64,000 nt of DNA from contig NZ_VOSI01000005.1 of NCBI RefSeq assembly GCF_019797745.1, positions 1-64,000 of the forward strand, read 5' to 3'. Position numbers and translations under genes: made by a program. This DNA comes from Edaphocola aurantiacus (lineage in GTDB: Bacteria; Bacteroidota; Bacteroidia; Chitinophagales; Chitinophagaceae). The notes beneath the pieces are model-generated. The model searched no databases. It saw only the letters and a program-made list of their open reading frames with translations, and was not told the origin of the DNA. Shown here piece by piece: positions 44,010-52,479 of this stretch; position 1 is the first letter of the stretch, and each line of letters starts with the position of its first letter.

Positions 44010-47000
44010 ATGGTAGAAACTTTTATCAGAAGACCGGTATTATCGCTCGTGATATCGATCATCATAACCCTGATCGGCGTACTGGCCATGTTCCAGTTGC
44101 CGATCACCCAATTCCCCGATATCGTACCGCCCTCGGTTTCGGTAACCGCACGCTATACCGGCGCTAATGCCGAAGTGTCAGTCGATGCCGTAGCCGTTCC
44201 TTTAGAGAAGGCCATCAATGGGGTGCCCGGCATGACCTATATGTCCACTGTTTCTGGCAATGATGGTGTGACCATGATCACCGTCTATTTCGAAGTGGGT
44301 ACCGATCCCGATGTAGCTGCCGTAAACGTGCAGAACCGCGTCACCACTGTGCTGGATGAACTGCCCGAAGAGGTGATCAAAGCCGGGGTAACCACCGAGA
44401 AAGAGGTAAACAGTATGCTGATGTACCTCAACATCACCAGTACCGATAACAATGCAGACGAAGATTTTATTTACAACTTTACCGACATCAATATCCTTAA
44501 GGAATTAAAGCGTATTGATGGGGTAGGCCGTGCCGAGATCATGGGCCAGAAAGATTATGCCATGCGGGTATGGCTGAAGCCTGATAAACTGCTGGCTTAT
44601 AATGTATCTGCCGACGAAGTGATCGAAGCCCTGCGCCAGCAGAACGTTTCCGCAGCTCCGGGTAAGACCGGAGAGAGCTCCGGAAAGGCGCATAACCAGT
44701 TGCAATACGTACTGCGCTACACCGGCAAGTTCTCAGAGCCGGATCAGTACGGCAATATCGCCATCCGTTCCCTGAGCGATGGTTCTATACTGAAGCTGAA
44801 AGATGTGGCCGATGTAGAATTTGGTGCCATGAGTTACAGTATGGTGTCCAAGAGTGGTGGTCGTCCTGCCGCTTCGATCATGATCAAGCAGCGTCCCGGC
44901 TCCAATGCCAGCGAGGTAATTGATAATATCAAAGCCAAGATGGGCGAGCTTAAAGAAAGTTCCTTCCCTCCGGGTATGGAGTTCAGTATGGCATATGACG
45001 TATCCCGTTTCCTGGATGCTTCTATTTCAGCCGTACTCAAAACCCTGCTGGAAGCCTTTTTGCTGGTAGGTGTCGTCGTGTTTATTTTCCTGCAGGACTG
45101 GCGTTCGACCCTCATTCCCGTACTGGCTGTACCCGTATCGCTTATCGGTACCCTGGCCTTTATGATGATGCTGGGCTTCTCCATCAACCTGCTGACCTTA
45201 TTCGCACTGGTGCTGGCCATCGGTATCGTGGTCGATAATGCCATTGTGGTGGTTGAGGCTGTGCATGTGAAAATGACGGAAGAACATATGCCGCCACTCG
45301 AAGCCACGATTGCAGCAATGAAAGAAATTACCGGGGCCATCATTGCCATTACCCTCGTGATGTCTGCCGTGTTTATACCGGTAGCCTTCCTGAGCGGACC
45401 TGTGGGTGTATTCTACCGCCAGTTCTCTCTTACACTGGCCTTTGCTATTGTCATCTCCGGGATTAATGCCCTTACGCTTACCCCGGCCTTATGTGCCATT
45501 ATGCTGAAGCACATTGATCCTTCAAAGAAAAAAGGATGGCTGCAACGCTTCTTCAACGGCTTTAACCGTGGTTTTGATAAAACCACACAGGGTTATCAGA
45601 AAGTGCTGAAACGTACCGCAGGCAAGCGTTTGCTTACTATGGGACTATTAGTCGCTTTCTTCGTAGCCACCTGGGGTGCTGCGGCTATATTGCCCGGAGG
45701 CTTTATCCCGACAGAAGACCAGGGTATGATCTATGTCAATGTAACGACTCCGCAGGGTGCTACAGTAGAACGTACAGAGACGGTATTGGATGAACTGAAT
45801 AAAATGACCGGGAAGGTCGGCGGTGTGGAGAGTGTAACCACACTGGCCGGCTACAGCCTTACCAATGAGATTGCCGGTGCCTCTTATGGCATGGCTATGA
45901 TCAACCTCAAAGGCTGGAAAGACCGTAAGCAAACGGTGAATGAAGTAATGGACAGCATCAATGTGCTGATGGCACGGATTACCGATGCGAAGATTGAAGT
46001 CTTTGCCCCGCCTACGGTTCCGGGCTTTGGTAATACCAGTGGTTTTGAACTGCGCCTGCTCAATCGTGGTGCCGGTACGGTAACAGAGACATCAGAGATC
46101 ACTAAAGAATTTATAGAAGCTATCGAGGCTACACCGGAGGTGACCAATGTCTTTACCAGCTTTGATGCCACCTTCCCGCAATACATGATCCATATTGATT
46201 ATGATATGGCAGCGAAGAAGAATGTAACGGTAGATAATGCGATGAATACCCTGCAAACCCTGCTGGGTAGCTATTACGCAACTAACTTCATTCGTTTCGG
46301 GCAGATGTATAAAGTAATGGTCCAGGCTGCACCGGAATACCGCCGCGAGCCGCAGGATGTATTGCATCAGTATGTCAAGAATGCCCATGGAGAGATGGTG
46401 CCTTTCTCAACCTTTGCCCGCATAGAACGGGTATATGGCCCGGAACAGCTGACCCGCTATAATATGTACACCTCCGCCATGATCAATGGAGAGCCTGCAC
46501 CGGGCTACAGCAGCAGCGATGCGATTAAGGCGGTAGAGCGTGTGGCAGCAGAGAAGCTGCCCCGTGGTTATGGTTTTGACTGGAGTGGTATGACCCGTGA
46601 AGAGATCCTGTCGGGCAACCAGGCGGTGTATATCTTCGGGCTCTGCCTCATATTCGTATACCTGCTGCTGGCCGCACAATACGAAAGTTTCCTGTTACCT
46701 CTACCGGTGATCCTGAGTTTACCGGCCGGTATTTTCGGTTCGTTTATCTCCCTGAAACTCTTCGGACTGGACAATAATATCTATGCACAGGTAGCCCTGG
46801 TCATGCTCATAGGCTTGCTGGGTAAGAATGCCATCCTGATTGTAGAGTTTGCGATACAGCGCCATAAAGACGGGCTCACCATTATGCGTGCCGCAATCGA
46901 AGGCGCAGCGCAGCGTTTGCGTCCGATCCTCATGACTTCCTTTGCCTTTGTCGCCGGACTCATTCCGCTGTGTATGGCCAGTGGTGCAGGGGCTATGGGT

Positions 47001-47192
47001 AACCGCTCTATCGGCGTGGCCGCAGCCGGGGGCATGCTCATCGGTACCTTATTCGGTGTGCTGGTTATCCCGGGACTCTACGTGCTGTTTGCCAGCCTGG
47101 ACAGGAAGAAGAAAAAGAAAGTGGTACCTGTCTCCGTGCAGCACCAGGTTTCAGATGAATTTAAAAAAACAGAAAATGCACATAAAAACTAA
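44010..47192 (+). CDS. RND efflux permease, HAE1 family (AcrB-like)
   Basis: The 1060-aa permease has the full AcrB plan: 12 membrane helices and two large periplasmic loops. FIRRPVLSLVISIIITLIGVLAMFQLPITQFPDI opens it in pattern. GNRSIGVAAAGGMLIGT closes the last helices. In helix 4 the proton-relay motif reads VVDNAI (Asp409, Asn410), where AcrB has two aspartates. The Lys of helix 10 is present in GKNAILIVEFA. It exports drugs or other amphiphiles with proton antiport. The last 17 bases overlap the channel gene. Confidence 0.95.
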   Translation: MVETFIRRPVLSLVISIIITLIGVLAMFQLPITQFPDIVPPSVSVTARYTGANAEVSVDAVAVPLEKAINGVPGMTYMSTVSGNDGVTMITVYFEVGTDPDVAAVNVQNRVTTVLDELPEEVIKAGVTTEKEVNSMLMYLNITSTDNNADEDFIYNFTDINILKELKRIDGVGRAEIMGQKDYAMRVWLKPDKLLAYNVSADEVIEALRQQNVSAAPGKTGESSGKAHNQLQYVLRYTGKFSEPDQYGNIAIRSLSDGSILKLKDVADVEFGAMSYSMVSKSGGRPAASIMIKQRPGSNASEVIDNIKAKMGELKESSFPPGMEFSMAYDVSRFLDASISAVLKTLLEAFLLVGVVVFIFLQDWRSTLIPVLAVPVSLIGTLAFMMMLGFSINLLTLFALVLAIGIVVDNAIVVVEAVHVKMTEEHMPPLEATIAAMKEITGAIIAITLVMSAVFIPVAFLSGPVGVFYRQFSLTLAFAIVISGINALTLTPALCAIMLKHIDPSKKKGWLQRFFNGFNRGFDKTTQGYQKVLKRTAGKRLLTMGLLVAFFVATWGAAAILPGGFIPTEDQGMIYVNVTTPQGATVERTETVLDELNKMTGKVGGVESVTTLAGYSLTNEIAGASYGMAMINLKGWKDRKQTVNEVMDSINVLMARITDAKIEVFAPPTVPGFGNTSGFELRLLNRGAGTVTETSEITKEFIEAIEATPEVTNVFTSFDATFPQYMIHIDYDMAAKKNVTVDNAMNTLQTLLGSYYATNFIRFGQMYKVMVQAAPEYRREPQDVLHQYVKNAHGEMVPFSTFARIERVYGPEQLTRYNMYTSAMINGEPAPGYSSSDAIKAVERVAAEKLPRGYGFDWSGMTREEILSGNQAVYIFGLCLIFVYLLLAAQYESFLLPLPVILSLPAGIFGSFISLKLFGLDNNIYAQVALVMLIGLLGKNAILIVEFAIQRHKDGLTIMRAAIEGAAQRLRPILMTSFAFVAGLIPLCMASGAGAMGNRSIGVAAAGGMLIGTLFGVLVIPGLYVLFASLDRKKKKKVVPVSVQHQVSDEFKKTENAHKN

Positions 47193-48621
47193 ATATATAC
47201 TGGCCGGAACCCTTAGTCTTGGAGTACTGTCCGGCTGTAAGATACCTCAGAATATACCGGTGCAGCAGGCGCAGACAATGCCTGCTGCCTATCCGCAGCA
47301 TACGGCCGATACGATTACCGTAGCCCAGCTGAAGATCAATGATTTTTTTACCGATATCCATTTGCAGCAACTGATTCGTGCGGTATGGGATCATAACCTT
47401 GATCACCGTATTGCCGCCCATCAGCTCGATATTGCACAGGCATATCTTAAGGCACGCAAAGGTGCACTCTTGCCTGCGGTGCAAGCAGGTGTGCGCTCTT
47501 CGGGTACCCGTTATGGTAAGTATACAATGGAGGGTGTGGGCAACTTTGATACCAATCTCTCTCCCAATATAGAAGATGGACAGCGCATCAATACTACAGT
47601 GAGCCCTGATTTCTGGCTGGGACTAAATGCCACCTGGGAGGTAGATCTCTGGGGTAAACTGGCACAGATGAAAAAGGCGGCACAGCTGCGCGTGCTCTCC
47701 AGTGAGCAAGGCAGGGCATTGCTCCGCTCCGCACTGACGACACAGACAGCAGCACTGTATTACGAACTCGTCACCCTGGATATTGAAGTAGATATCCTGC
47801 AGGAGAACATTGTTTTGCAGCAGAAAGCACTGGAAGTAGTAGAGGTACAGAAGGAAGTGGGCCGTGCTACAGAGCTGGCCGTACAGCAGTTTAAAGCGCA
47901 GTTACTCAATACAGAAGCTACTTTATTTGAAGTAAAGCAGCAGATCCGCGCAGCGGAAAATCAGCTGAACCTGTTGCAGGGCCGCTATGAGGGAACTATT
48001 GCCCGCAGCCATAGTTTTGATGTAAAGGGTTTGTCTCACCTTGTTAAACTGGGACAACCCAATCAGCTGCTGACTTATCGTCCCGATATCATGTCTGATT
48101 ATTATGAGCTGGAGGCTACTCATGCTGATGCAAAGGCTATTCGTGCGGCATTCTTTCCAACCCTGCAGGTATCGGCCTACCTGGGGCTGAATAGTTTTAA
48201 TCCGGAAAAGGTATTTAACCCCGCTTCTCTTATTGCACAGTTACTGGGCGGACTAACCGCCCCGGTCTTTGGGCAGCATCAGTTGCGGACCGGTTTTAAA
48301 GTAGCACAATCTCAGCAGGAAATTGCTTTCCTGCGTTATCAACAGACGGTAAACCGTGCTTTCCAGGAAGTAAAGACCCTGGTGAGCGAAATGGACAATA
48401 ACCAGAAGGTACTGGACCTGAAAAAGCTGGAAACCGAGGCGCTCTCGCGAAGTGTGGATATTGCCAATGAAATGTATGTAGCGGCATATGCAAATTACCT
48501 GGAGATCATAGCCGTACAAAAAAGTAAACTGGCTGCAGACCTGGATCGCCTGCGTGCACGGCGCAACCAGATGCAGATTATGATACAGCTCTACAAAGCC
48601 CTTGGTGGCGGCTGGAGCTAA
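47176..48621 (+). CDS. Outer membrane efflux channel (OprM/TolC-like lipoprotein)
   Basis: The 481-aa protein starts with a lipoprotein signal (LSGC, Cys about residue 20), then two OEP repeats typical of OprM/NodT channels. Its helices are marked by LDIAQAYLKARKGALLPAVQAGV and LEATHADAKAIRAAFFPTLQVSAYLGLNS; NATWEVDLWGKL is the strand-helix turn. ATG at 47176 was chosen among three in frame because the signal begins there; it overlaps the permease gene by 17 bases. It forms the outer membrane duct of the pump and is followed by an intrinsic terminator. Confidence 0.94.
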   Translation: MHIKTKYILAGTLSLGVLSGCKIPQNIPVQQAQTMPAAYPQHTADTITVAQLKINDFFTDIHLQQLIRAVWDHNLDHRIAAHQLDIAQAYLKARKGALLPAVQAGVRSSGTRYGKYTMEGVGNFDTNLSPNIEDGQRINTTVSPDFWLGLNATWEVDLWGKLAQMKKAAQLRVLSSEQGRALLRSALTTQTAALYYELVTLDIEVDILQENIVLQQKALEVVEVQKEVGRATELAVQQFKAQLLNTEATLFEVKQQIRAAENQLNLLQGRYEGTIARSHSFDVKGLSHLVKLGQPNQLLTYRPDIMSDYYELEATHADAKAIRAAFFPTLQVSAYLGLNSFNPEKVFNPASLIAQLLGGLTAPVFGQHQLRTGFKVAQSQQEIAFLRYQQTVNRAFQEVKTLVSEMDNNQKVLDLKKLETEALSRSVDIANEMYVAAYANYLEIIAVQKSKLAADLDRLRARRNQMQIMIQLYKALGGGWS

Positions 48622-48646
48622 ACTTTGTTTATTAGTGTTTGTGTTG

Positions 48647-48674
48647 GTGCTGCCTGTTCAGGCAGCACTTTTTT
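48647..48674 (+). terminator. Intrinsic terminator of RND operon
   Basis: GTGCTGCC / GGCAGCAC stem with TGTTCA loop, followed by TTTTTT. Confidence 0.93.
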
Positions 48675-48765
48675 GATTTATTCCTTCAAGTTGATTAAAT
48701 CACTGTTTCTATCTTAGTATTAAACAAATAAATGCTAGTTTAGCTTCTTTTCTATTTTGTCTATT

Positions 48766-49518
48766 ATGAAAAATGCAACTGTCCTGTTTTGTATTTGTTT
48801 GTTTATGGCTTGTGCTAATGCCACTCCTCAGGTTGTCGTGACCAGAGTTGACCAGCCTGCTGCTCCTGTAAATGATACTTTAAATAAAGCCGCGCTATCT
48901 GTTGTTTTAGATGCCATTGAGAAGCTACCTAATATAAAAGCAGATGGAGATAAAATCTATATAGATAATCGTAACATTACTATCCAGGCTACGGTTGAAC
49001 AAGATGTAGCACATGAAGGAAACTGGTTCCTGGCAGCTAATTTTGTTACTTCATATGATAATTTAAAATTGAGTTTTGGTTCAGTTGGTATAGGCAACAA
49101 CAGGATGGAGGCGATGCAGGTTTGCCTGGAAGAATGGTATGGAGCCTTTGGTGTATCATTCATCAACATGATTAAAGATAGTAGCTATGTACGGTTGGAT
49201 GATAAGAAAGTATTTGCGGGATTAATGGGAATCAGAGGAGAGTTACCGGATGGTAGCTGGCTTAATGGCAGTGATGCTACGACACTGAAGATAATGAATA
49301 ATCTACAGTCATTTATATCAGCCTCTTCATCACATATTACATCTGTTGATCTTAAATTGTTGATTAATAACGGAGTACTTGAGGATGGTGAATGTAGAAT
49401 TGACAATAAACATTCACCAGAAGTATTGAATGCATTGAAAAAAATGAAATGGCCTGTTTCAGCTTCACCATTTATGTTCAAACAGTTTTATCTGATCAAA
49501 AAAGGAACATCTAAATAA
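48766..49518 (+). CDS. Hypothetical lipoprotein
   Basis: A 250-aa lipoprotein (signal MKNATVLFCICLFMAC) that I do not confidently recognise. The body has a strand-rich N-terminal part (GDKIYIDNRNITIQATVEQD), then LSFGSVGIGNNRMEAMQVCLEEWYGAFGVSF, a pattern of proteins that sum a surface signal over a conserved GxG...A..ALE.W region. There is a C-terminal beta-rich tail. ATG at 48766 was chosen at the signal; a TTG lies three codons upstream. It follows the RND terminator and stands alone before the 21-bp repeat array. Confidence 0.65.
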   Translation: MKNATVLFCICLFMACANATPQVVVTRVDQPAAPVNDTLNKAALSVVLDAIEKLPNIKADGDKIYIDNRNITIQATVEQDVAHEGNWFLAANFVTSYDNLKLSFGSVGIGNNRMEAMQVCLEEWYGAFGVSFINMIKDSSYVRLDDKKVFAGLMGIRGELPDGSWLNGSDATTLKIMNNLQSFISASSSHITSVDLKLLINNGVLEDGECRIDNKHSPEVLNALKKMKWPVSASPFMFKQFYLIKKGTSK

Positions 49519-49529
49519 ATTTTGCGCTA

Positions 49530-49736
49530 AGCAAATTTAATTATGAAGCTATCAGCATGAATTATGCTCTCGCCAGAGTGGATTATGACACGTTTTAAGA
49601 TAATTATGGTACTGTTAGGGTAGAATATGATCTCGTCAGTGCAGATTATTACGCCTTCAGAATGGGATATGCTTTCGCCAGAACAAATTATGTTATGATC
49701 AGAATGGATTATGCTTCCTGTACAATGAGTTATGCT
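49530..49736 (-). repeat. 21-bp tandem repeat array coding heptapeptide repeats
   Basis: About ten degenerate 21-bp units span this stretch, in exact register with no indels. On the minus strand they lie inside an open frame (49527-49817, 96 codons) and translate as seven-residue units such as SIIHSDH, NIICSGE, VIIHSGE and SIIHADS, with Ile at position 2 in every unit and usually at position 3. The first 27 codons of the frame are not repetitive. It may be a minisatellite or a small repeat protein. The flanking 49737-49913 holds nothing else notable. Confidence 0.8.
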
Positions 49737-49913
49737 TTTCTCTGAAGAATTTGTAATATACACATATCTCCACGCCACTCCATTTGCTCGAAATGCCGGA
49801 AAGAATCGCTTCGTCATGTCGACCTTGTGGAGACATCTCCTTTAGTGTTTGTCAGGAGATGTCTTCTATCTTTTCACTTTTGAATTTTCACTTTTGAATT
49901 CAGCCTTCACGCC

Positions 49914-50372
49914 TTACAACCGCTGCTGCAATTGCTGTGCCCATTTGATGAGCTGCTGCTGCTGTGTACTGTTCAGCTGCGCATCACGATGCACCAGGGT
50001 ATAAGACTTCAGGGGCATTTCATGTCGCTGTATGGTTTCTACAACTTCTTCCAGTTTGTGTTTTTGTTTGTCCGCAGTGTAGGTTGCAAACTCATCAAAG
50101 TTCAGGTGTTCTTTTCCTTCTTCTATATGATGATCCAGCCACCAGCCCAGGGGTTGCAGTTTGAAATACCAGGGGTATTGTGTATTGTTGGAATGGCAGT
50201 CGTAACAGCTGGTCTTCAGTATCTGCTGCACATCTGCCGGTACGTCGAAATGCTTCTCTATAGCGGTATGTGTCGGATGGGAATGAATATTAAGTGCAGG
50301 TTGAAAAAACTGCATGGCTATAATTGCGGCCAGTGTACCTAAAAGTATTTTTTTGCGGGTTGTAGGGGTCAT
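49914..50372 (-). CDS. Haem-binding domain protein (cytochrome-like)
   Basis: The 152-aa protein has an N-terminal membrane anchor or signal (KKILLGTLAAIIAMQFFQP), then a haem-binding domain with LKTSCYDCHSNNTQYPWYFKLQPLGWWLDHH and a distal Met in RHEMPLKSYTLVHRDA. CxxCH is the c-type haem attachment motif; the Met or His may be the sixth ligand. This matches the Bacteroidota haem_bd family, small cytochromes of unknown partner. It is transcribed alone. Confidence 0.92.
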   Translation of the reverse strand: MTPTTRKKILLGTLAAIIAMQFFQPALNIHSHPTHTAIEKHFDVPADVQQILKTSCYDCHSNNTQYPWYFKLQPLGWWLDHHIEEGKEHLNFDEFATYTADKQKHKLEEVVETIQRHEMPLKSYTLVHRDAQLNSTQQQQLIKWAQQLQQRL

Positions 50373-50506
50373 GATTGTATGGAATAAGCAAATGATAATG
50401 TATCAGCAAAGTCTAAACCCACATGTCTTCATTATACCACAAGATAGCACATTTTCCTTTTATATAGCAATAATAATAAATTAATATCACTACATATATT
50501 ATTGCT

Positions 50507-51094
50507 TTAGGTACGATCTTTGTCCAGCCATTTGCCCACTTCCGGAGCTTCATAATTGCGCATCTGCTGCAGCAGGGTATCGATATGTTCATCAGCGATC
50601 AGCATATCCCTGTTCTGTTTGCTGAGGAAACCCTGGTGCATCATAGCATCGGCCATGGCCAACAACGGATCGTAAAAGCCCTGTACATTTAACAGACCCA
50701 TAGGCTTGCGATGCAGCCCCAGCTGCGCCCAGGTCAGCATTTCAAACAATTCTTCCATCGTACCGAAACCACCGGGCAGGGTAATGATGCCGTCGGAAAG
50801 TTCATGCATTTTGGTTTTGCGCTCGTGCATGGTGTCAACCAGTATCAGATCGGTAAGGCCCTCATGTGCGATCTCTTTGGTGCGCAGAAATTGAGGGATC
50901 ACCCCAATCGCCTGACCGCCTTCATCCATCACGCCATCGGCTACAGCGCCCATCAGTCCTACTTTAGCGCCACCATAGATGAGCTGTAGTCCTTGTGCCG
51001 CAAGGGTTTTGCCCAGGGCATATGCCTGTTGTGCATAGACAGTTTCTGCACCGGAGCTGGAACCGCAGAATACGGCGATACTGGTAATATTCAT
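50507..51094 (-). CDS. LOG-family nucleotide 5'-monophosphate phosphoribohydrolase
   Basis: The 195-aa Rossmann-fold protein has the LOG motif PGGFGTMEELFEMLTW, with GLMGAVADGVMDEGG upstream and SSGAETVYAQQAYALGKTLAAQ at the start. Family members cleave the N-glycosidic bond of AMP or cytokinin ribotides. In bacteria the physiological substrate is often a purine or pyrimidine nucleotide. It probably shares a transcript with the downstream tRNA-binding protein on this strand order (LOG is downstream of it). Length is typical. Confidence 0.93.
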   Translation of the reverse strand: MNITSIAVFCGSSSGAETVYAQQAYALGKTLAAQGLQLIYGGAKVGLMGAVADGVMDEGGQAIGVIPQFLRTKEIAHEGLTDLILVDTMHERKTKMHELSDGIITLPGGFGTMEELFEMLTWAQLGLHRKPMGLLNVQGFYDPLLAMADAMMHQGFLSKQNRDMLIADEHIDTLLQQMRNYEAPEVGKWLDKDRT

Positions 51095-51115
51095 ATGTAT
51101 ATGTTTTAGTGTTGT

Positions 51116-51457
51116 TTATCCGATTTTCAGTCCGTTATCTACTGATTTGTCGATCGTTAAAAGTGTTACCTCATCTGCATTTACAGCACCCAGTACCAGG
51201 CACTCACTTTTGATATTAGCGATCTGTTTGGAGGGAAAGTTAACCACCGCAATGACCTGTTTGCCTACTACCTCTTCCGGTACATATCGTTTGGTGATCT
51301 GCGCTGAACTTTTGCGGGTGCCCAGTGCTCCGAAATCGATCAATAATTTATAAGCTGGTTTGCGCGCTTCCTCAAATACCTCCGCACCAATAATCGTGCC
51401 TACGCGCATATCTATTTTCTCAAAATCATTCCAGTTGATCAGTTCTTTTGTATCCAT
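51116..51457 (-). CDS. csaA: tRNA-binding domain protein, CsaA-like
   Basis: A 113-aa single tRNA-binding (EMAP/CsaA) domain: DFEKIDMRVGTIIGAEVF opens the OB-fold, RKSSAQITKRYVPEEVVGKQVIAVVNFPSKQIANIKSECLVLG follows in pattern. CsaA is a dimeric export-related chaperone in Bacillus; the biochemical role here may be tRNA or peptide binding. It starts where the GNAT gene ends, sharing one base (TAATG), so the two are coupled, with csaA downstream. Confidence 0.93.
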   Translation of the reverse strand: MDTKELINWNDFEKIDMRVGTIIGAEVFEEARKPAYKLLIDFGALGTRKSSAQITKRYVPEEVVGKQVIAVVNFPSKQIANIKSECLVLGAVNADEVTLLTIDKSVDNGLKIG

Positions 51458-52002
51458 TATTTTTCTTTATTGTAATGCTGTTTATCCAGGGCATACCAGT
51501 TAATTGGTCTGCCATTTTCATCCTCAAATACTTCTATAAACCGGAAACCCAGTTTGCCCAATACATGCTGCGATGCTGCGTTATCTACATCCGTCATGGC
51601 GTAGAGGTTGTCTGTGTTCAATTGAGTAAAACCATAGTCCACAATAGCTTTACCGGCTTCTGTTGCATAGCCTTTACCCCAGTGCTTCTGTTTGAAACGA
51701 TAACCAAGCTCATAGAAATGCTGGTGCCCGTTGAAGGGTTCCGGAAAGAACTTCAGTCCAGCCCAGCCAACGCATTCACCATTCAGCTTATCGACTACCG
51801 CCCAGCGGGCAATACCATAATCGCGATATTGCTGTTGCAGCATATCGATCATTTTATATTGCTCCTCTATCTGTTTCAGAGGTTGATTGTAGATATAGCG
51901 GTGTACATCAGGATCAGAATCCATTTCGAAAAGATCGGTGGCATCCGCTTCAATTATTTCTCTCAGCAATAGTCGTTCGGTTTCCAGGAGTATATCAGGC
52001 AT
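51457..52002 (-). CDS. GNAT acetyltransferase, RimJ/RimL type
   Basis: A 181-aa acetyltransferase: LLETERLLLREIIEADATDLFEM opens as in RimJ/RimL, ELGYRFKQKHWGKGYATEAGKAIVDYGF contains the acetyl-CoA loop, and DNAASQHVLGKLGFRFIEVF the typical late motif. It acetylates an N-terminus or small amine; the substrate is unknown. ATG at 52002 is selected since the fold begins there. It is the first gene of a set GNAT-csaA-LOG on the minus strand. Confidence 0.92.
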   Translation of the reverse strand: MPDILLETERLLLREIIEADATDLFEMDSDPDVHRYIYNQPLKQIEEQYKMIDMLQQQYRDYGIARWAVVDKLNGECVGWAGLKFFPEPFNGHQHFYELGYRFKQKHWGKGYATEAGKAIVDYGFTQLNTDNLYAMTDVDNAASQHVLGKLGFRFIEVFEDENGRPINWYALDKQHYNKEK

Positions 52003-52141
52003 GGTGTATTTTGAAATGAGGTATCCGTAAAGATAAGTGTTTTGTGACAATCGGGTTGGTTATGGTATTTTTATGAAATCATTTCAGGCGAAATTTATTG
52101 TAACTGAATCAATAATTTTGATAGTCCGTTTGAGCTTACCT

Positions 52142-52162
52142 TTCGAGCACCTCAGGGTACAA
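52142..52162 (+). repeat. Dispersed short repeat, copy 2
   Basis: Contains CACCTCAGGGTACAA and matches 11740-11760 at 20 of 21 bases; it lies 48 bases from the intergenic repeat copy B. Confidence 0.5.
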
Positions 52163-52209
52163 AACTTTCAGTTATTGAGGCACCAACTAAAATGGGACAT
52201 CGCTGGACT

Positions 52210-52383
52210 GGCCTTATAAATCCGGCGTCAAGAAAATCATTGGCTCGGTCGATCAAGTCGGAAACCACTGTCTGAACGCAGTGAGTCTGGTTTGCGACCG
52301 ACCGACACATTGATTTTTAGCCAGGGATTTATACAGCCTTGATTTTTTTGCGGTACCTTTTGCATCAAGGCAAAAGGTAGCAA
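52210..52383 (-). repeat. Intergenic repeat element, copy B (inverted relative to A)
   Basis: The 130-bp core 52210-52339 is the reverse complement of 41883-42012 with about five substitutions. Beyond it the hairpin heart (52354-52381) is conserved. The outer stem differs in sequence from copy A yet still pairs (GATTT against AAATC), which is compensatory change. The element occupies most of the 477-base gap between the GNAT and RibD-like genes. Confidence 0.85.
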
Positions 52384-52450
52384 ATCAAAATAAAGCGGAA
52401 TAATATTTGTTTTCTGAAAGTAGCTATTCATTCGAAAACACCCCAATCCT

Positions 52451-52458
52451 TATCTTTG
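52451..52458 (+). promoter_or_regulatory. TATCTTTG -7 box before RibD-like gene
   Basis: TATCTTTG, 21 bases ahead of the ATG; fits the -7 consensus. Confidence 0.55.
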
Positions 52459-52479
52459 AATGCTTAAATATAAATACCT

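Noticed and set aside
46942-47175. Upstream extension of the efflux channel frame
   Set aside because: This part overlaps the RND permease in another frame; the signal peptide of the channel starts at 47176.
49530-49736. CRISPR-like array
   Set aside because: Units are continuous 21-bp tandem repeats without spacers.
52237-52446. 69-codon minus-strand frame inside repeat copy B
   Set aside because: Same reason as above; it spans the hairpin and has no counterpart in copy A.
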